Part shown: in pieces, positions 34,571 to 41,877 of the stretch
Layout: each line of letters begins with the position of its first letter
Numbering within the stretch: the first letter of the stretch is position 1
From: Bacteroidetes bacterium RIFCSPLOWO2_12_FULL_35_15
Lineage (GTDB): Bacteria; Bacteroidota; Bacteroidia; 2-12-FULL-35-15
DNA: 64,000 nt
Assembly (NCBI GenBank): GCA_001769385.1
Contig: MEPB01000052.1
Span: forward strand, 1 to 64,000
Direction: 5' to 3'
Program-made: the position numbers and the translations under genes
Notes under the pieces: model-generated
Told to the model about the DNA's origin: nothing
The model's database searches: none
What the model saw: the letters and a program-made list of their open reading frames with translations, nothing else

Positions 34571-34978
34571 ATGAAAACAATAATCAAAACAATCTGCTTG
34601 TGTAGCTTTCTAATGTTGAATAGCCTTTATGCACAACAAAAACCATCGTATAAGGTTATTAAAGAAGAAAAATTGAGTGATAAGGATCACGATAAAACCA
34701 TGTATAAAATAACTTTTAAGGAAGGAAAGGATGGGAAGCTATGCCAAGATCCTAACGGTAAATGGTGGGTTCATTTTGTTATTGGAAAAGATAAAGGCCC
34801 TTTTTCAAAGGAAGAAGCATTATCTGAATTACATAGAATCGCTGTTGAAGGTGGAGCTGCTGCCGGGCAAGTTGGTGCGGGTGTTGCAGGTGGCTTAACG
34901 AAGAAAAAAATATTAGTTGATAAAAACGGTAATAAATATTACTTAGATAAGCAGGGTAAAAAGGTATATGTAAAGTAA
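34571..34978 (+). CDS. Secreted hypothetical protein (135 aa)
   Basis: A clear signal peptide (about residues 1-21, ending SLYAQQ) is followed by a Lys-rich mature protein. A central Gly/Ala-rich stretch (VEGGAAAGQVGAGVAGG) could form a short membrane-associated helix, and the end carries two similar repeats (KNGNKYYLDKQGKKVYVK type). Function unknown. It is the last gene inside the element, about 135 bp before the right inner repeat. Confidence 0.6.
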   Translation: MKTIIKTICLCSFLMLNSLYAQQKPSYKVIKEEKLSDKDHDKTMYKITFKEGKDGKLCQDPNGKWWVHFVIGKDKGPFSKEEALSELHRIAVEGGAAAGQVGAGVAGGLTKKKILVDKNGNKYYLDKQGKKVYVK

Positions 34979-35113
34979 CTCTCCTGATGATTTCGGAGCA
35001 CTTTGTATAACAATACACACATATAACCACTCGAATTCTCAATCATAAGACAAATGGTGCTGTAAGCGAAAATCAGGCTTATCGTGGTTCTATTAAAAAA
35101 ATCTTAATACTTT

Positions 35114-35136
35114 TGTTGCAGTAATGTTGCAGTAGA
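35114..35136 (+). repeat. Right inner 23 bp repeat, putative integrase arm site
   Basis: Identical over 23 bp and in the same orientation to 8199-8221. It contains two GTTGCAGTA units. It lies 50 bp from the right core repeat, against 98 bp on the left side. Confidence 0.75.
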
Positions 35137-35186
35137 AACCTGCATCATCGTTTAAGATATTGAAAATTAGCTCGTTAAGAGACAGC

Positions 35187-35208
35187 GTTCGATTCTGGGC
35201 GAAATCAC
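35187..35208 (+). repeat. attR core (22 bp direct repeat)
   Basis: Exact copy of the tRNA-Arg 3' segment at 8079-8100, without the rest of the tRNA. It marks the right end of the integrated element. ccoI starts 27 bp further on. Confidence 0.92.
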
Positions 35209-35235
35209 TAAAAAAAACAGCATCATTTTAATTTC

Positions 35236-37647
35236 ATGCAAACATCATTAAATACCTCTACTACATCAACATGTTATCACTGCGGAGAAAACTGCAAAAA
35301 TGAAGAAATAAGTATTGAGAATAAAAAATTCTGCTGCGATGGCTGCAAACTGGTATATGAAATATTAAATGAGAATGATCTTTGCAAATATTACGATATC
35401 ACAAAAACGCCCGGAATTACTGTTAAAGGAAAATTTATTTCAGAAAAATTTGCTTACCTCGATGATGAAAAAGTAAAACAAAAACTTATTTCATTTACAA
35501 ATGGAGATCAAACCAATGTGACTTTTTATCTGCCTCAGATGCATTGCAGTTCTTGTATCTGGTTACTTGAAAATTTAAATCGGATAAATGCTGATATCGT
35601 TCGCTCCCAAGTTGATTTTCCACGCAAAGAAGTAAGTATATTTTTTAATGAAGGGAAAACAACGCTTCGTAAAATTGTTGAACTGCTCACATTTATTGGT
35701 TATGAACCTCAGATCAGTTTGAGTGATCTGGAAACAAAAAAAGAAATAAAGCATAATCGCAAACAACTATTTAAAATTGGATTTGCCGGATTTTGTTTTG
35801 GAAACATCATGATGTTAAGCTTCCCTGATTATTTTTCATTCGGAATTATCGAAGAGCCGGGATTAAAACAATTCATGAGTTATCTTATTTTAGGTTTATC
35901 ACTTCCTGTCTTTTTTTACAGCGCATCCGAATTTTTTATTTCAGCCTGGAAAGGGATTCAACAGCGTTTTTTAAATATCGATGCACCCATTTCCTTTGCG
36001 ATTTTAGTGACTTTCGTTCGCAGTGTTTATGAAATAATAAGCAATACCGGTGCAGGTTATATGGATTCGATGAGTGGTATCGTGTTTTTTATGTTGATAG
36101 GAAGATTTTTTCAAAATCGTACCTATGATACCTTATCATTTGAACGCGATTACAAATCCTATTTCCCAATCGCTGTTACTGTCATTAAAAATAACGTGGA
36201 AAAAGCTACTCCGGTTTCAGATATTAAAGTGGGTGACCGGATCCTTATTCGTAATAATGAATTGATTCCTACGGATGCTATTCTTTTTCGTGGTGATGCA
36301 AGTATTGATTATAGTTTCGTTACGGGTGAATCAGCACCAAATCAAAAAGTAGTCGGGGAAATAGTTTATGCAGGAGGAAAACAAATTGGAAGCGCCATCG
36401 AATTAGAAGTTATAAAAGAAGTTTCTCAAAGTTATCTGACGCAATTATGGAATAATGATGCGTTCAAACAAAATGAAAAAGTGGATGTTTCATTTGTGAA
36501 TCAAACCGGAAAATATTTTACTGTTATACTTTTTGCATTAGCGATTGGAGGGTTTTTATTTTGGTTGCCAACAGATTTGCATCGTGCCTTAAATGCCTTA
36601 ACCGCAGTATTAATAGTTGCTTGCCCTTGTGCCTTATTACTTTCGTCCACTTTTACCAATGGAAACATGTTGCGCATTTTTGGCAGAAATAAATTTTATC
36701 TAAAAAACGCGGGTATCATTGAGAAGCTTGGAAACATTGATACCATTGTGTTTGATAAGACAGGAACCATTACTCAAAATAATGAATCTATTATTGAGTA
36801 TGATGGGAAAGCATTAAGTGCGGAAGAGCAACAATTGATCCGGTCATTGGTTGTTCAGTCGTCACACCCTTTAAGCAAACGTATTTTGGATCATTTGCCA
36901 CTTTCGAAAAAATTAGATGCCACTTATTTTAAAGAACACACCGGCAGAGGGATGGAAAGTATTATTGACGGTTTTAATTTAAAATTAGGTTCGTACGAAT
37001 TTATTTATGGAAAGCCAAATACGGAGCAAAAAGAAGCAACTTCCAGTGTGGTATATGTCATGATTGAAGGAAACATCTATGGCAACTACTTAATAAAAAA
37101 TCAATACCGGAATGGGTTTGTATCACTTGTAAGATCATTGGAGAGCGAATTTAAACTGGCTTTACTTTCGGGGGATAATGATTCGGAAAAAAAATACCTT
37201 TCAACAATATTCAGTAAAAATGCATCTCTTAATTTCAACCAATCACCGGGGAGTAAATTAAGTTTTATCAAAACATTGCAAGCCCAAAAACACAAAGTAC
37301 TGATGATCGGTGATGGTTTGAATGATGCGGGAGCATTGAAGCAAAGCGATGTAGGTATTGCTGTTTCGGATGATATAAATAATTTTTCACCATCCTGTGA
37401 TGCTATTCTGGATGGCTCACGTTTTAATGATCTTAAAAATTATATTGACTTTGCAAAAGCAGGAAAGAATATAATTATAGCCAGTTTTATTGTTTCCCTT
37501 TTATATAATGTTGTCGGACTTGGAATAGCTGTGAATGGAACGTTATCGCCTGTAATTGCAGCTATCTTAATGCCAATCAGCTCCATTACCATTGTCTTGT
37601 TTACAACAATGGCAAGCACTATTGTTGCAAAAAGAAAAGGGATGTAA
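35236..37647 (+). CDS. ccoI: Copper-translocating P-type ATPase for cbb3 oxidase (CcoI/FixI type)
   Basis: An 803-residue P1B-type ATPase. The N-terminus has a Cys-rich metal site (CYHCGENC, FCCDGC), then a heavy-metal-associated domain with MHCSSC. Eight membrane segments flank the actuator domain (TGES) and the phosphorylation site DKTGT; the membrane metal site is ACPCAL, and GDGLNDAGAL closes the P domain. CcoI-type pumps supply copper to the cbb3 oxidase active site, which fits the ccoS-NO-Q-P-G-H cluster 12 kb away and the adjacent regulator pair. The gene begins 27 bp after the right end of the mobile element, so its upstream region was replaced by the insertion. Confidence 0.92.
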   Translation: MQTSLNTSTTSTCYHCGENCKNEEISIENKKFCCDGCKLVYEILNENDLCKYYDITKTPGITVKGKFISEKFAYLDDEKVKQKLISFTNGDQTNVTFYLPQMHCSSCIWLLENLNRINADIVRSQVDFPRKEVSIFFNEGKTTLRKIVELLTFIGYEPQISLSDLETKKEIKHNRKQLFKIGFAGFCFGNIMMLSFPDYFSFGIIEEPGLKQFMSYLILGLSLPVFFYSASEFFISAWKGIQQRFLNIDAPISFAILVTFVRSVYEIISNTGAGYMDSMSGIVFFMLIGRFFQNRTYDTLSFERDYKSYFPIAVTVIKNNVEKATPVSDIKVGDRILIRNNELIPTDAILFRGDASIDYSFVTGESAPNQKVVGEIVYAGGKQIGSAIELEVIKEVSQSYLTQLWNNDAFKQNEKVDVSFVNQTGKYFTVILFALAIGGFLFWLPTDLHRALNALTAVLIVACPCALLLSSTFTNGNMLRIFGRNKFYLKNAGIIEKLGNIDTIVFDKTGTITQNNESIIEYDGKALSAEEQQLIRSLVVQSSHPLSKRILDHLPLSKKLDATYFKEHTGRGMESIIDGFNLKLGSYEFIYGKPNTEQKEATSSVVYVMIEGNIYGNYLIKNQYRNGFVSLVRSLESEFKLALLSGDNDSEKKYLSTIFSKNASLNFNQSPGSKLSFIKTLQAQKHKVLMIGDGLNDAGALKQSDVGIAVSDDINNFSPSCDAILDGSRFNDLKNYIDFAKAGKNIIIASFIVSLLYNVVGLGIAVNGTLSPVIAAILMPISSITIVLFTTMASTIVAKRKGM

Positions 37648-37664
37648 ATGAATTACATCCCTTT
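37636..37664. terminator. Bidirectional terminator between ccoI and the REC-CRP gene
   Basis: AAAGGGATGTAA (37636-37647) pairs perfectly with TTACATCCCTTT (37653-37664) around 5 nt. The ccoI stop lies within the stem. On the minus strand T-rich sequence follows, so it can end both convergent transcripts. Confidence 0.8.
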
Positions 37665-37686
37665 CAAAATAATTTTATATCCGATT

Positions 37687-38745
37687 TTAATTCTTCATTT
37701 TAGCAAGTTTTTCGCTATTAATAATAGTGATGGTTCCTGCGTGAATTTCAATTAATTTTTCATCTTTAAAATCACTAAGCATCCTGATCGCAGTTTCGGA
37801 AGACGTTCCTGCCATGTTTGCAAGATCTTCGCGTGAAACAGCCATTGTGAAGTTTTGAGTCTCATCTTTTTGATAACGGTTTTTTAGCGTTATCAAAGCT
37901 TCTGCAATACGTTTACGAACAGAGTTGTATGCTAAATTTAATAAGGTTTCTTCTTTTTCAGCTAAATTATTAGAAAGCATTTTTATGAATTTTTTCGACA
38001 CTTCACTGTTTTTATAAATGAGTGCAAAAAAATCATCTTTTGGAACCAAACACGTTTCGGTTTCCTCTAATGCACTGGCAGATTCATTGTATCTGTCTTC
38101 TTCCAATAAGCAGTGGTAACCAACAAAGTCGCCATCTTTATATAATCCGGTAATAAATTCCTTGCCGTCACTATTTGTTTTAAAAGTTTTTACTTTTCCT
38201 TTATTGATGAAGTATAAACCATTCGGAAAATTCCCTTCAGAAAAAATAACATCTTTCTTCTTATAGGTTTTTATTTTTCTATCGTTGGATAATTTTGCAA
38301 GGTCTTCGATGTTTTTAACTTCCGAAAAGAAATCATCTAAGCCTTCTATGTTTTTAGAAAATTCTGTTCTTAAAATTTCACTCTTTTTTAATCTGCTTTT
38401 AATAGCATTCAATAATTCTACATCATCAAAAGGCTTAGTAATATAATCATCAGCTCCTAGTTCCATTCCTTTCCTAAGGTCGGAGCGTTCAGCTTTTGCT
38501 GTTAAAAAAATAAAAGGAATACTGGCAGTGGCAGTATCTTTACTTAATGCGGTTAATACTCCGTAGCCATCCATTACGGGCATCATTACATCGCAAATGA
38601 TCAGATCAATTTTATTGTTCTGTGCTATTTCTACACCTTCTTTTCCATTTTTTGCAGTAAGCACTTTGTATTTTTCGAACTCAAGAATTTCGGTTGTGTT
38701 TTCACGCATTTCAGCGTTGTCTTCAATTAAAAGAATTGTTTTCAT
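37687..38745 (-). CDS. Response regulator with CRP/FNR-type output (REC-cNMP-HTH_Crp)
   Basis: A 352-residue fusion. Residues 1-120 are a receiver domain: DN near residues 9-10, phosphoacceptor D52 in ICDVMMP, and the conserved Lys in TKPF. Residues ~145-260 are a cyclic-nucleotide-binding-like beta roll, and ~280-350 a Crp-type winged HTH (SREDLANMAGTSSETAIRML). No FNR-type cluster of N-terminal cysteines exists, so oxygen is unlikely to be sensed by this protein itself. The partner kinase is 81 bp upstream. Boxes ATGAT-N4-ATCAT near the kinase, coxB and ccoS starts fit a Crp/FNR-type dimer, so it probably controls both oxidase operons. Confidence 0.87.
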   Translation of the reverse strand: MKTILLIEDNAEMRENTTEILEFEKYKVLTAKNGKEGVEIAQNNKIDLIICDVMMPVMDGYGVLTALSKDTATASIPFIFLTAKAERSDLRKGMELGADDYITKPFDDVELLNAIKSRLKKSEILRTEFSKNIEGLDDFFSEVKNIEDLAKLSNDRKIKTYKKKDVIFSEGNFPNGLYFINKGKVKTFKTNSDGKEFITGLYKDGDFVGYHCLLEEDRYNESASALEETETCLVPKDDFFALIYKNSEVSKKFIKMLSNNLAEKEETLLNLAYNSVRKRIAEALITLKNRYQKDETQNFTMAVSREDLANMAGTSSETAIRMLSDFKDEKLIEIHAGTITIINSEKLAKMKN

Positions 38746-38826
38746 AGGTAAATTATTAATTTTTTTTGGCTTTTTTGAATTTCAAAAATTTCGTTTTTAC
38801 TTCGTTTTCAATTTGAGATATAGTTT

Positions 38827-40014
38827 TTATTGTACTGGAAATTTAATAATAAATGTTGTTCCTTTATTTAATTTACTTTCAAAATCAATTGTTCCACGCA
38901 TCAGTTCCACATACTTGGTGACAATATTCAACCCTAATCCTGTCCCTTGTATATTTACAACGTTTTGCCCTCTGAAAAACCGTTCAAATAAATGTTGCTG
39001 ATCTTCTTTGGCGATACCCATTCCATGATCTTTCACAGTAATGATTATTTCGTTTTTTTCTATCTTAGTATTTATTTCAATAGCATCTCCTTCTGACGAA
39101 AATTTTATAGCATTGGATAATAAGTTTATTAAAATATTTTTTAAAAGCTTATTGTCTAAAAATACCATTTTCTCATCACCCGAATGATTGAATTTTATTA
39201 GTTGACCAGGTTTGGCAACGGGCATCATTTCCTGTATGACTTCATTTCCGAAATTAGTGATATCAAAAAAAGCCGGATTTGCCTGAACCATTCCTTCTTC
39301 CAGTTTTCCGAGTGATAATAAGTCATTTAATATTTCTGTCAAATGAAGGACCATTGATTTTATTCGCATTATATGCTTTTGACGCTTGTCTCCTGATTCG
39401 GGAGCATTGTATTTTGCAATAAGTGCAACAGACGAAAGTATAGTGCTTAAAGGTGTTCTGAATTCATGCGATGCCATGGAAACAAACCGGCTTTTTAGAT
39501 CATTTAGTTCTTTTTCTTTAGCCAATGCTGCATTCATTTCATCTTGTGTACGCTCTAATTCTGCAATAGCTTCCCGTAACATCAAGGTTCTGTCTTCAAC
39601 ACGTTTTTCAAGTTCTGAAGAATATGATTTTAATTTTATTTCTGCTTGTTTTCGTTCTGTGATATCAATAATAAAGGCGATAACATTTATTTCTCCTTCT
39701 ACCTCGTAATTGCTTAAACTGATTTCAATTGGAAATTCGACACCATTTTTTTTTCGTGCATAGAGATCCATGTTTTTACCCATAGCTCTTGGATAGGGAG
39801 CATCCACGTAATTTTGACGATGATGATGATGTTTTTCTTTATGACGGTTCGGCACAAGGAGTTCAATTTGTTCGCCAACAAGTTCGCTGGGTTGATAACC
39901 AAAAAGTTTTTCAGCACTTGGGTTTATCCTTATTATTTTGCCTTTGCTATCAGCAATTAAAATACCTTCCGTTGCATATTTGAATAAAGCATAAAGGCCA
40001 TCTTTACTATCCAT
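38827..40014 (-). CDS. PAS-domain sensor histidine kinase, FixL-like
   Basis: A 395-residue soluble kinase with no membrane segment. The PAS domain is residues ~8-125, followed by a coiled-coil linker (~125-170), HisKA with H183 in ASHEFRTP, and HATPase (LINLLSNAIKFS, DHGMGIA, GTGLGLNI). The PAS region aligns with FixL-type PAS: a His run (H62-H65) falls where the haem-ligating His lies, and M82 is exactly 20 residues on, at the site of the distal Arg of FixL. A haem-based oxygen sensor is thus possible but not proven, because many non-haem PAS domains have a His here. It is co-oriented with the REC-CRP regulator, its obvious partner. Confidence 0.88.
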   Translation of the reverse strand: MDSKDGLYALFKYATEGILIADSKGKIIRINPSAEKLFGYQPSELVGEQIELLVPNRHKEKHHHHRQNYVDAPYPRAMGKNMDLYARKKNGVEFPIEISLSNYEVEGEINVIAFIIDITERKQAEIKLKSYSSELEKRVEDRTLMLREAIAELERTQDEMNAALAKEKELNDLKSRFVSMASHEFRTPLSTILSSVALIAKYNAPESGDKRQKHIMRIKSMVLHLTEILNDLLSLGKLEEGMVQANPAFFDITNFGNEVIQEMMPVAKPGQLIKFNHSGDEKMVFLDNKLLKNILINLLSNAIKFSSEGDAIEINTKIEKNEIIITVKDHGMGIAKEDQQHLFERFFRGQNVVNIQGTGLGLNIVTKYVELMRGTIDFESKLNKGTTFIIKFPVQ

Positions 40015-40121
40015 GATTATTCTGTGTCTCTTGTTTTATCCTGTTTTTCAAGAGTGTAAAATTAGTTAATGTTTTATGAAAAAAAAATTTCGTAGTGTAC
40101 TATATTTATTTTGTTTTTAAA

Positions 40122-40135
40122 ATGATTTTTATCAC
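40122..40135. promoter_or_regulatory. FNR/CRP-like box upstream of the PAS kinase gene
   Basis: ATGATTTTTATCAC, an ATGAT-N4-ATCA(C) dyad, 107 bp upstream of the kinase start. It matches the two perfect boxes at 40346 and 49641 except for the last base. Possible autoregulation. Confidence 0.5.
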
Positions 40136-40345
40136 TCATTGTAGTGTTATAAGTTATATGTATATATAAGGATTGAATCTTCTTTTATATCTTATTTTAT
40201 TTTTATCACCATTTATCATCAAAAAGTAGTAACATAAAGAAAAACAGATAGTAACAGATGAAATATGATTAAAAGCATAAAAAGCATGTAAATATATGGA
40301 TAAGAATTAAATAAACAAAAATGAATAAAAATGTCACTTTAATAC

Positions 40346-40359
40346 ATGATATATATCAT
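40346..40359. promoter_or_regulatory. FNR/CRP-like box upstream of coxB
   Basis: ATGATATATATCAT, a perfect ATGAT-N4-ATCAT palindrome, 55 bp before the coxB start. An outer inverted repeat (ATGTCAC at 40331-40337, GTGACAT at 40375-40381) surrounds it. The spacing pattern is that of FNR/CRP-family dimers. Confidence 0.6.
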
Positions 40360-40367
40360 ATAATTAT

Positions 40368-40375
40368 TAATTTTG
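40368..40375 (+). promoter_or_regulatory. -7 promoter element of the cox operon
   Basis: TAATTTTG fits the Bacteroidota -7 consensus TAnnTTTG, 40 bp before the coxB start. The FNR-like box lies just upstream, about where the -33 region would be. The rest of the 400 bp gap (40015-40414) is very AT-rich with no gene. Confidence 0.5.
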
Positions 40376-40414
40376 TGACATCTAAAAAAAATCTGATTAA
40401 TCAAATACAATCCA

Positions 40415-41863
40415 ATGAAGATTTTAATACAGCTACGTCAATCAATATTCCTTTTTTCTGCACTTTTCCTTTTGAGTTTTAATATTCAAAGTCAATCAGC
40501 CGATGAAGGTGCTAAATTATTTAAAGCAAATTGCGGTTCTTGCCACGCAATAGATCAAAAAGTTGTAGGCCCTGCATTAAAAGGTGTTCACAACAAATAC
40601 GATGAAGCATGGCTTCTTAAATGGATTAAAAATTCCCAGGAACTGATAAAGTCAGGTGATTCAAAAGCGATAAAAGCTTTTGAGGAAAACAATAAAATTG
40701 TAATGACCTCCTTTACAAATTTAACGGATGAACAGGTAAAGTTGATAATTGCTTTTGTAAAATCTGAAAGTGAAAAAGCCCCGGTTGCTGAGGTTGCTGC
40801 TTCGGCAAATGTCGAAAATGTGGAAACGGAACCACTTCCTTCCATCATTATCTGGTTGTTGGTCATTGTTAGTATTTTATTAATTGCTGTTATCATTACC
40901 ATGAAAAAGGTGATGTCAATTATTGGTTCTGCAGAAGATCTGGCAATATTTAACTGGAATGAAATTAATGCCACACTTTTAATTATTTTTTTAGTTGTTG
41001 GGTTAGGGGCTTCTTTCTGGGAGTTTTTTGTTCATGGAGCTTTTACTGTTCTCGCAACGCCTGCTGCATCTGAGCATGGTACGATATACGACAGCATGTT
41101 CTCAATTACGCTGGCACTTACAGGCATTGTTTTCGTAATCACTCAGATACTTCTTTTTTGGTATAGCTACCGTTATAAACATGATCCCAAGCGTAAGGCT
41201 CTTTATTATCCGGATAACCATAAGTTAGAATTAATATGGACGGTTATTCCTGCATTAGTATTAACTGTTCTGGTTGTAAGAGGTTTACAAACCTGGTCCT
41301 CCATCACCGATAGAAAACAAGCGGAAAGTGCCCAGGTTATCGAAGTGTTTGGTCAGCAATTTTCATGGATCGTGCGTTATGCAGGGGCTGATAATAAACT
41401 AGGACCACATGATTTTCGCCAGATTGGAGTTGTGAATACGGTAGGTGTTGATCCTAAATCGCAAACTTCAAAAGATGATATTATTACGTCTGAATTACAT
41501 TTGAAATTAGGACAACCGGTTGTTTTAAAGTTTCGATCAAGAGATGTTATTCATTCAGCATATCTGCCTCACTTCAGGGTTCAAATGAATGTTGTTCCCG
41601 GACTACCTACTCAATTTACTTTTACTCCAACAGTTACAACAGCTTCGATGAGAAAAACATTGAACGATCCTAAATTCGACTATGTAATATTATGTAATAA
41701 GATTTGCGGAGCTGCACATTATAGAATGACTACAACTGTAATTGTTGAATCACCGGAAGAATATAACAAATGGTTAGGGGAGCAGCCTAAGCTTGTTCCA
41801 GCAGCTACAACCTCAGAAAAAGTTCAGCCGGGTGAAACAAAATTATTAACTCAGAAAAATTAA
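40415..41863 (+). CDS. coxB: Cytochrome c oxidase subunit II with an N-terminal cytochrome c domain
   Basis: A 482-residue fusion. A signal peptide (~1-28) is followed by a class I cytochrome c domain (~30-130) with haem motif CGSCH near residue 40 and a Met (VMTSF) that may be the axial ligand. Then come three membrane segments and the cupredoxin-like CuA domain, with CNKICGAAHYRM near residues 427-438. Known caa3 enzymes carry the cytochrome at the C-terminus; here it is N-terminal. In the CuA motif the usual Glu is Lys, but that residue binds copper through its backbone carbonyl. Together with CoxA it passes electrons from a c-type donor to the haem-copper site. First gene of a long operon. 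Confidence 0.92.
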   Translation: MKILIQLRQSIFLFSALFLLSFNIQSQSADEGAKLFKANCGSCHAIDQKVVGPALKGVHNKYDEAWLLKWIKNSQELIKSGDSKAIKAFEENNKIVMTSFTNLTDEQVKLIIAFVKSESEKAPVAEVAASANVENVETEPLPSIIIWLLVIVSILLIAVIITMKKVMSIIGSAEDLAIFNWNEINATLLIIFLVVGLGASFWEFFVHGAFTVLATPAASEHGTIYDSMFSITLALTGIVFVITQILLFWYSYRYKHDPKRKALYYPDNHKLELIWTVIPALVLTVLVVRGLQTWSSITDRKQAESAQVIEVFGQQFSWIVRYAGADNKLGPHDFRQIGVVNTVGVDPKSQTSKDDIITSELHLKLGQPVVLKFRSRDVIHSAYLPHFRVQMNVVPGLPTQFTFTPTVTTASMRKTLNDPKFDYVILCNKICGAAHYRMTTTVIVESPEEYNKWLGEQPKLVPAATTSEKVQPGETKLLTQKN

Positions 41864-41877
41864 TACGCATAATAAAT

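Larger units (their letters stand above)
8079..35208. mobile_element. ~27.1 kb integrated element in tRNA-Arg(CCU) carrying replication genes and Wadjet
   Basis: The element is delimited by the 22 bp tRNA-derived direct repeat, with an integrase gene next to the tRNA and matching 23 bp repeats inside each end. Contents in order: integrase, excisionase-like protein, two unknown genes, a replication module (12131-17620), a TV-Pol-like polymerase, a cargo region with a HEPN candidate and a small recombinase, Wadjet with a WYL regulator, then a cluster of small genes. No relaxase, type IV secretion, terminase, capsid or tail gene is recognisable, so it is neither an obvious ICE nor a complete prophage. 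A mobilisable or satellite-like island with its own DNA polymerase is the best description. Confidence 0.88.

Noticed and set aside
8079-35208. Complete prophage or conjugative element
   Set aside because: No terminase, portal, capsid, tail, relaxase, coupling protein or type IV secretion genes were recognised among the ORFs.
41694-41729. Loss of the CuA site in subunit II because Glu is Lys in CNKICGAAH
   Set aside because: Both Cys, the His and the Met are present, and the Glu position binds copper by its backbone carbonyl; the site should be functional.
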